From contig NZ_AXAP01000037.1 of assembly GCF_000472865.1 (NCBI RefSeq), forward strand, positions 25,619-89,618: a DNA stretch of 64,000 nt, given 5' to 3'. The number at the start of each line of letters is the position of its first letter. Within the stretch, counting starts at the first letter, position 1. The position numbers and the translations under genes are program-made. Source of the DNA: Bradyrhizobium elkanii WSM2783. GTDB taxonomy: Bacteria > Pseudomonadota > Alphaproteobacteria > Rhizobiales > Xanthobacteraceae. A model generated the notes under the pieces. It saw only the letters and a list, made by a program, of their open reading frames with translations, made no database searches and was not told the origin of the DNA. Shown here in pieces: positions 60,599 to 64,000 of the stretch.

Positions 60599-61201
60599 CT
60601 ATTTCTTGTCCTTGTGCTTCTTCTTTTTCTTGTCCTTGCGATCCTCGTCATCATCATCATCATCGGGATCCTCGAGGCCGTCGGGCTGCTCGGCCACGGC
60701 CGCAGCCAATGCTGCGCGCTCGGCCGCCTCCTGCTCGCGCTGGCGGCGGTAGTCCTCCCAGGCGTCGAAGATCATGTGCAGCCACGGCATCACCTGTTCG
60801 ATCGACGGCAATTGCCCGGGCGGGCCCGGCTCGCCGCGCGGACCGGCAGGTCCCTGCGGTCCGGCGGGACCTTGCAGGCCCGGCGCTCCCTGCGGGCCCG
60901 GTTCACCGCGCTTGCCTTGCGCGCCAGGTTTCCCTTGCGCACCAGGTTTGCCCTGCGCTCCCGGCTTGCCTTGCGGGCCGGGCTTGCCGCGCGCGCCATC
61001 GGGGCCGCGCCGGCCGGGATGTCCCTGCGGTCCCGGCCGCCCTTGTTCGCCGGGCCGGCCGCGTGGGCCCGGCGCGCCCGCTGCTCCGCGCCGGCTGGAA
61101 GCATCATCGGCCACTGCTGCACTCCGAAATAAAATTGCGCCCGCGCGTTTTTTAGCGGCGTTTGACGACCGCTTCAATTCCGCGAGCCGCCCTTGCCGCA
61201 T
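60599..61201 (-). CDS. collagen-like Gly-X-Y repeat protein
   Basis: About 30 consecutive Gly-X-Y triplets make up the middle, with GPQGKPGAQGKPGAQGK-type units. After them comes a helical segment (IEQVMPWLHMIFDAWEDYRR) and a strongly charged tail (Asp-rich then Lys-rich). There is no signal peptide or sorting motif. ATG 61201 has no ribosome site; a GTG at 61114 has GGAG 7 bases upstream and would remove 29 N-terminal residues. Collagen-like proteins trimerise; the location and role here are unknown. Confidence 0.75.
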   Translation of the reverse strand: MRQGRLAELKRSSNAAKKRAGAILFRSAAVADDASSRRGAAGAPGPRGRPGEQGRPGPQGHPGRRGPDGARGKPGPQGKPGAQGKPGAQGKPGAQGKRGEPGPQGAPGLQGPAGPQGPAGPRGEPGPPGQLPSIEQVMPWLHMIFDAWEDYRRQREQEAAERAALAAAVAEQPDGLEDPDDDDDDEDRKDKKKKKHKDKK

Positions 61202-61214
61202 TGATCAACATCAA
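61201..61214. promoter_or_regulatory. FNR/FixK box
   Basis: TTGATCAACATCAA matches TTGAT-N4-ATCAA exactly. It lies 64 bases before the membrane protein at 61278 and about 87 bases before the likely GTG start of the collagen-like gene. At the usual -41.5 position, it would start transcription of 61278 near 61249. Low-oxygen control by FixK2 is likely for one or both genes. Confidence 0.7.
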
Positions 61215-61277
61215 TGATGCGATCGCGCGGCAGCATGGCATCCTCGGGAGTGTGGCTGGCGGGACGGGAGCGAAGCC

Positions 61278-61520
61278 ATGAACGCAGGCTGGAAGATCTT
61301 CTTGCTCTCGCTGATCCTGTTCGCGATTGCCTTGGGCGCCGAGCGGCTGCTCGTGCCCGACATCGTGCCGATCGCCTATGCCGAGGAGCCGCAGCCGCTG
61401 TTGCTGGTGGAGACCGCTTTCGTGCTGCGAGCGATCGTGCTGATCGCGGGAAGCGTAGCGGTGATCTCGTTCGTCATCACGCTCGGCGCCTGGGTGAGAA
61501 GCACGCGATCGCACGCTTGA
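61278..61520 (+). CDS. small two-helix membrane protein
   Basis: An 80-residue protein with two membrane helices (about 6-26: IFLLSLILFAIALGAERLLV; and 49-72: LRAIVLIAGSVAVISFVITL) joined by a short loop rich in Pro/Glu. The C-terminus is basic (VRSTRSHA), consistent with a cytoplasmic C-terminus. GGGACGGGAGCG precedes the ATG. A FixK/FNR box upstream suggests induction when oxygen is low. Function unknown. Confidence 0.72.
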   Translation: MNAGWKIFLLSLILFAIALGAERLLVPDIVPIAYAEEPQPLLLVETAFVLRAIVLIAGSVAVISFVITLGAWVRSTRSHA

Positions 61521-61531
61521 GGCAATTCCGA

Positions 61532-61783
61532 CTAATCGTTCGGCGCGGGCACCTCGATGCCGTCGGCCGAATAGCTCCTGATCTTGTTGCGCAGCGTGCG
61601 CACGGAAACGCCGAGCACGCGCGCGGCGCGCGTGCGGTTGCCATTGCAGCGGATCAGGGTTTGCAGCACCAGCTCGCGCTCGACCTCGCCGACGGTGGCT
61701 CCGATCAGGAGCGGCACGATTTCGTTGGGGGCCAGTGAGGACGCCGGAATCTCCGGCAGGGGCTGCGTGGACACATAGGACAT
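61532..61783 (-). CDS. Fis-type helix-turn-helix protein
   Basis: An 83-residue DNA-binding protein with the Fis/NtrC C-terminal domain: VGEVERELVLQTLIRCNGNR, TRAARVLGVSVRTLRNKIRS. No receiver or AAA+ domain is attached. GGGAGGTG precedes ATG 61783; an upstream in-frame start at 61831 is possible. It may act as a nucleoid-type or enhancer-binding accessory regulator. Confidence 0.8.
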   Translation of the reverse strand: MSYVSTQPLPEIPASSLAPNEIVPLLIGATVGEVERELVLQTLIRCNGNRTRAARVLGVSVRTLRNKIRSYSADGIEVPAPND

Positions 61784-61944
61784 GACACCTCCCGAGCAAC
61801 GCCCGTTCGCAACATCGCGAATCGGAAACATCGAGAACGAACAAACCCCGCGCCCGCGCGAGACGGTGGCCGCAGATGGTTAACAAACGATTAACGGGAT
61901 CGCTACCATCCACATTTGCGCACGGGTTCCCGCACGCGCGATGC

Positions 61945-62712
61945 TCACACCGCCCGGTAGCCGCCATCCACCATCACGATCGATCCCGTGACATAAGCCG
62001 ACAGGTCGGAGGCGAGGAAGATCGCAGGCCCCACGATATCCTCCGCCTTGCCGGCGCGGCCGAGCGGCGTGTGCGCGATGAAGCTCTTCACGAGCTCCGG
62101 ATTGCTCGCACGCGTCTGGGCGTTCAGCGGCGTCTCGATGAAGCCGGGGCCGATCGCGTTGACGCGCACGCCTTCCTTGCCGAGCTCGGCGGCGAGCGCG
62201 CGGGTGAAGCCGAGCACGCCGTGCTTTGAGGCCGTGTAGGCGGGCGAGCTCGGCGTGCGCACATGCACGAAGGACTGGATCGATCCGATGTTGACGATGC
62301 GTCCCTGCGCCGCACGGATCTGCGGCAGGAACGCATGCGTCACGTTGAAGACGCCGGTGAGGTTGATCGCGATGATGTCTTCCCAATCCTTGATCACGGC
62401 CTCGTCCGCGCCGAGCATGCCGTTGCGTCGCGTAATCCCGGCATTGTTGACGAGGATCGTGACCTGCCCGATCTTGCCGGAAATCTCCTTTGCAAGCGCG
62501 ATGCAATCCTCGCGCCTGGTGACGTCGAGCGCAAAGCTGTCGGCCTTCCCGCCGGCGTCGCGGATCTCCCTCGCCACTTCCGCCGCCGCACTCTCGTTGA
62601 CATCGAGCAGCACGACGCGAGCGCCTTCGCGCGCATAGCCGACTGCGATCGCGCGGCCGATGCCGGAGCCTCCGCCAGTGATGACGGCGATATGATTTTC
62701 GAGAAGGGCCAT
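61945..62712 (-). CDS. short-chain dehydrogenase/reductase
   Basis: A 255-residue classical SDR: cofactor motif VITGGGSGIGRAIAV, NNAGIT, catalytic Ser in GSIQSF, Tyr-x3-Lys in AYTASKHG and the GFIETPL tail. The Asp after strand 2 (LLDVNES) suggests NAD preference. The ATG at 62712 gives the usual N-terminus. The family oxidises or reduces alcohols, sugars or 3-oxoacyl groups; the substrate is not clear. Confidence 0.92.
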   Translation of the reverse strand: MALLENHIAVITGGGSGIGRAIAVGYAREGARVVLLDVNESAAAEVAREIRDAGGKADSFALDVTRREDCIALAKEISGKIGQVTILVNNAGITRRNGMLGADEAVIKDWEDIIAINLTGVFNVTHAFLPQIRAAQGRIVNIGSIQSFVHVRTPSSPAYTASKHGVLGFTRALAAELGKEGVRVNAIGPGFIETPLNAQTRASNPELVKSFIAHTPLGRAGKAEDIVGPAIFLASDLSAYVTGSIVMVDGGYRAV

Positions 62713-62764
62713 GGATGTTTCCTCTTGCTTGCTGTTGGACGCCGCGGAGAGGCTAATCCATTTT

Positions 62765-62826
62765 GTAGGGAGGGCAAAGCCAACGGGTTGCGCGAACGCG
62801 CGCCCCGTTGGCTTTGTCCACCCTAC
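62765..62826. repeat. type F palindromic repeat, short form
   Basis: gtagggagggcaaagccaac and gttggctttgtccaccctac, with ggttgcgcgaacgcgcgcc inside. It is related to the copy at 35631-35721 in its outer arms only. It sits upstream of the SDR gene. Confidence 0.7.
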
Positions 62827-62923
62827 GGATTCTCGCTCCATCCTGCATCCGCGCTACACTTCGCAATGTGCGAATCGATCCGTCGCCATTGATGCTTTCC
62901 AAGAAAATCCCGGAGACCTTGAT

Positions 62924-63364
62924 ATGAAACTGCCATCCGCCTTTCGCGCCGCGCTCCTCGCGCTGGCCGCTTTCGCCGGCGCCATTCTCTCCTCGGCCGC
63001 CCATGCCGACGGCGGCACTGTCTCGCTCACGATCTACAAGGCAGGCTGGATCATCGGCGGCTCCGGCGGTGGCGGCGTGTTGAATTTTCACGGGCGCAGA
63101 TATCCGCTGTCGGTCGGCGGCCTCGACTACGGCCTGGTATTCGGCGGCTCGAAGACGGTGCTGCGCGGCCGCGTCAGCAACATCAATCGTCCCTCCGATG
63201 TCGCCGGTGTCTACGGCGCAGCCGGCGCCGGCCTTGCAATCGGCGGCGGCGCCCGCGCCATCGTGCTCACCAACCAGAAGGGCGCCGTGCTCGAACTCGC
63301 CGGCCACCAGGTCGGATTGATGGCGAATGCCGATTTGAGCGGGCTCGCGATCACGATGAAGTAG
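62924..63364 (+). CDS. exported Gly-rich protein of unknown function
   Basis: A 146-residue exported protein (signal ending near AAHADG). The mature part has alternating strands rich in Gly and Ser: SLTIYKAGWIIGGSGGGGVL, YPLSVGGLDYGLVFGGSKTV, VYGAAGAGLAIGGGARAIVL, LELAGHQVGLMANADLSG. The regular beta-like pattern suggests a small barrel or lipid-binding fold in the envelope. I do not assign a family. ATG 62924 is chosen because it gives the signal peptide. Confidence 0.75.
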   Translation: MKLPSAFRAALLALAAFAGAILSSAAHADGGTVSLTIYKAGWIIGGSGGGGVLNFHGRRYPLSVGGLDYGLVFGGSKTVLRGRVSNINRPSDVAGVYGAAGAGLAIGGGARAIVLTNQKGAVLELAGHQVGLMANADLSGLAITMK

Positions 63365-63385
63365 CGAGGCGCGGAGAGCCGTTTG

Positions 63386-63491
63386 CCCCTCATCCTGAGG
63401 AGCGGCGTCTTCGCCGCGTCTCGAAGGATGAGGCCCCGCCGGTGGCCTCGCCCTTCGAGACGGTCGCTCCGCGACCTCCTCAGGGTGAGGG
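63386..63491. repeat. type D palindromic repeat, copy 3
   Basis: cccctcatcctgaggagcgg, cgtctcgaaggatgagg, cccttcgagacgg and cgacctcctcagggtgagg. Copies 1 and 2 have the same layout. Confidence 0.88.
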
Positions 63492-63564
63492 GATGGATTG
63501 GAGCGCGTCGCTCTCCTTTGTCATTGTGAGTTCTGATTCAAATTTCAAACAGCGGAGGAGATGT

Positions 63565-64000
63565 GAGTCCGCGTTCTCGCGGCGCTTTGCGTCCGAGCTT
63601 TGCGTTTCGTTTCACCCTCTCATCGACTAGAGGGCGCAGGGAAAGCCGGGTGCTGGTTGCACCCGTGGGTCCCGTGCAACAAAAAGCACGGGGGTAGGAC
63701 CACAGGTTCAACCGAAGCATTCCGGCTTTCCCTGCGCGATGGTGTTACGGTTTCCTTCGTGCTCTCCTTGGTGACCGGGCTTTTCTTGCCACCATCGCCT
63801 CTCGCGCGGATTTCTTCGCGCAACAAGCTTAGCGCCAGCGTCGGGGCGCCAGGACCACACGACTTCGCCGTCCGCGACGCGCGTGCTCGTCAGTCACACG
63901 CTTCACGTCCACCGCATCTCACCGCAACGTTCGTGACGATCGCGAGCCGCCCCTCATCCGCCGTGAGACGCGCGGAGTTAAATCACTGATTTGCCCGACG
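63565..64000 (-). repeat. ~435-bp dispersed element with nested hairpins, copy 2 (inverted, touches the window edge)
   Basis: The minus strand matches 12851-13284 almost throughout. The 16-base stem and the three small hairpins are kept. The loop of the last one differs at three of eight positions (agtcgatg versus gttcaatg) while its ccctct/agaggg arms are identical. The element may continue past the right edge. Several short open frames in both orientations are not convincing. Confidence 0.85.

Overview
The window reads as chromosomal DNA of a Bradyrhizobium-type alphaproteobacterium (Rhizobiales). It is high in GC by eye. One gene matches my memory of the Bradyrhizobium D-tartrate dehydratase closely, including every catalytic position. 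The bacterioferritin gene has an Irr-type iron-control palindrome, a FixK/FNR box and two sigma-54 promoters are present, and intergenic spaces are packed with several families of palindromic repeats. I saw no rRNA, tRNA, CRISPR array, prophage or intact insertion sequence. Most of the window is core metabolism with accessory transport and oxidation genes.

Region by region. 0-8.6 kb is a PQQ island: pqqABCDE on the minus strand, ending in a translationally coupled proline iminopeptidase. Divergent from it lie a PQQ sugar dehydrogenase-like protein and a diheme cytochrome c. 8.9-13.6 kb holds an amidase, glutathione peroxidase, a small DUF3297 protein, D-tartrate dehydratase and a repeat-rich kilobase. 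13.6-23.3 kb holds malonyl-CoA decarboxylase, an AraC regulator facing an MFS transporter, a membrane nucleotide cyclase with an FGE-like outer domain, a formate/nitrite transporter behind a sigma-54 promoter, and a PP2C-kinase fusion. 23.5-27.9 kb holds a frameshifted LysR gene, phosphonoacetate hydrolase, a PstS-like protein with altered phosphate ligands, and another orphan binding protein. 28-39 kb holds PHA depolymerase, a glutathione transferase behind a sigma-54 promoter, cupin and small exported proteins, an enolase-superfamily protein, a LivK-type binding protein, an AraC/GyrI regulator, an SMP-30 lactonase, a GNAT protein and a GMC oxidoreductase. 39-53 kb holds an EthA-like monooxygenase, a MoxR/VWA pair, two sulfurtransferases, an L,D-transpeptidase, an amide-uptake unit with a SorC regulator, and a D-2-hydroxyacid dehydrogenase. 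53-64 kb holds EttA, a YqhA-like protein, a MltB-type transglycosylase, twin small exported proteins, bfd-bfr, several small proteins, a collagen-like protein, a Fis-like protein and an SDR.

How the parts work together. The PQQ genes supply cofactor for the neighbouring periplasmic dehydrogenase, whose electrons probably pass to the adjacent cytochrome. The phosphonoacetate hydrolase and PstS-like protein look like a phosphonate scavenging pair. The binding protein, amidase and SorC regulator at 48-52 kb form a regulated amide-use unit with a clear double operator. Bfd and Bfr form an Irr-controlled iron store.

The most unusual structure is a ~435-bp element present twice in opposite orientation (12851-13284 and the right end, 63565-64000). 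It carries nested hairpins whose stems are kept while a loop varies, which suggests a folded RNA or mobile repeat rather than a gene.
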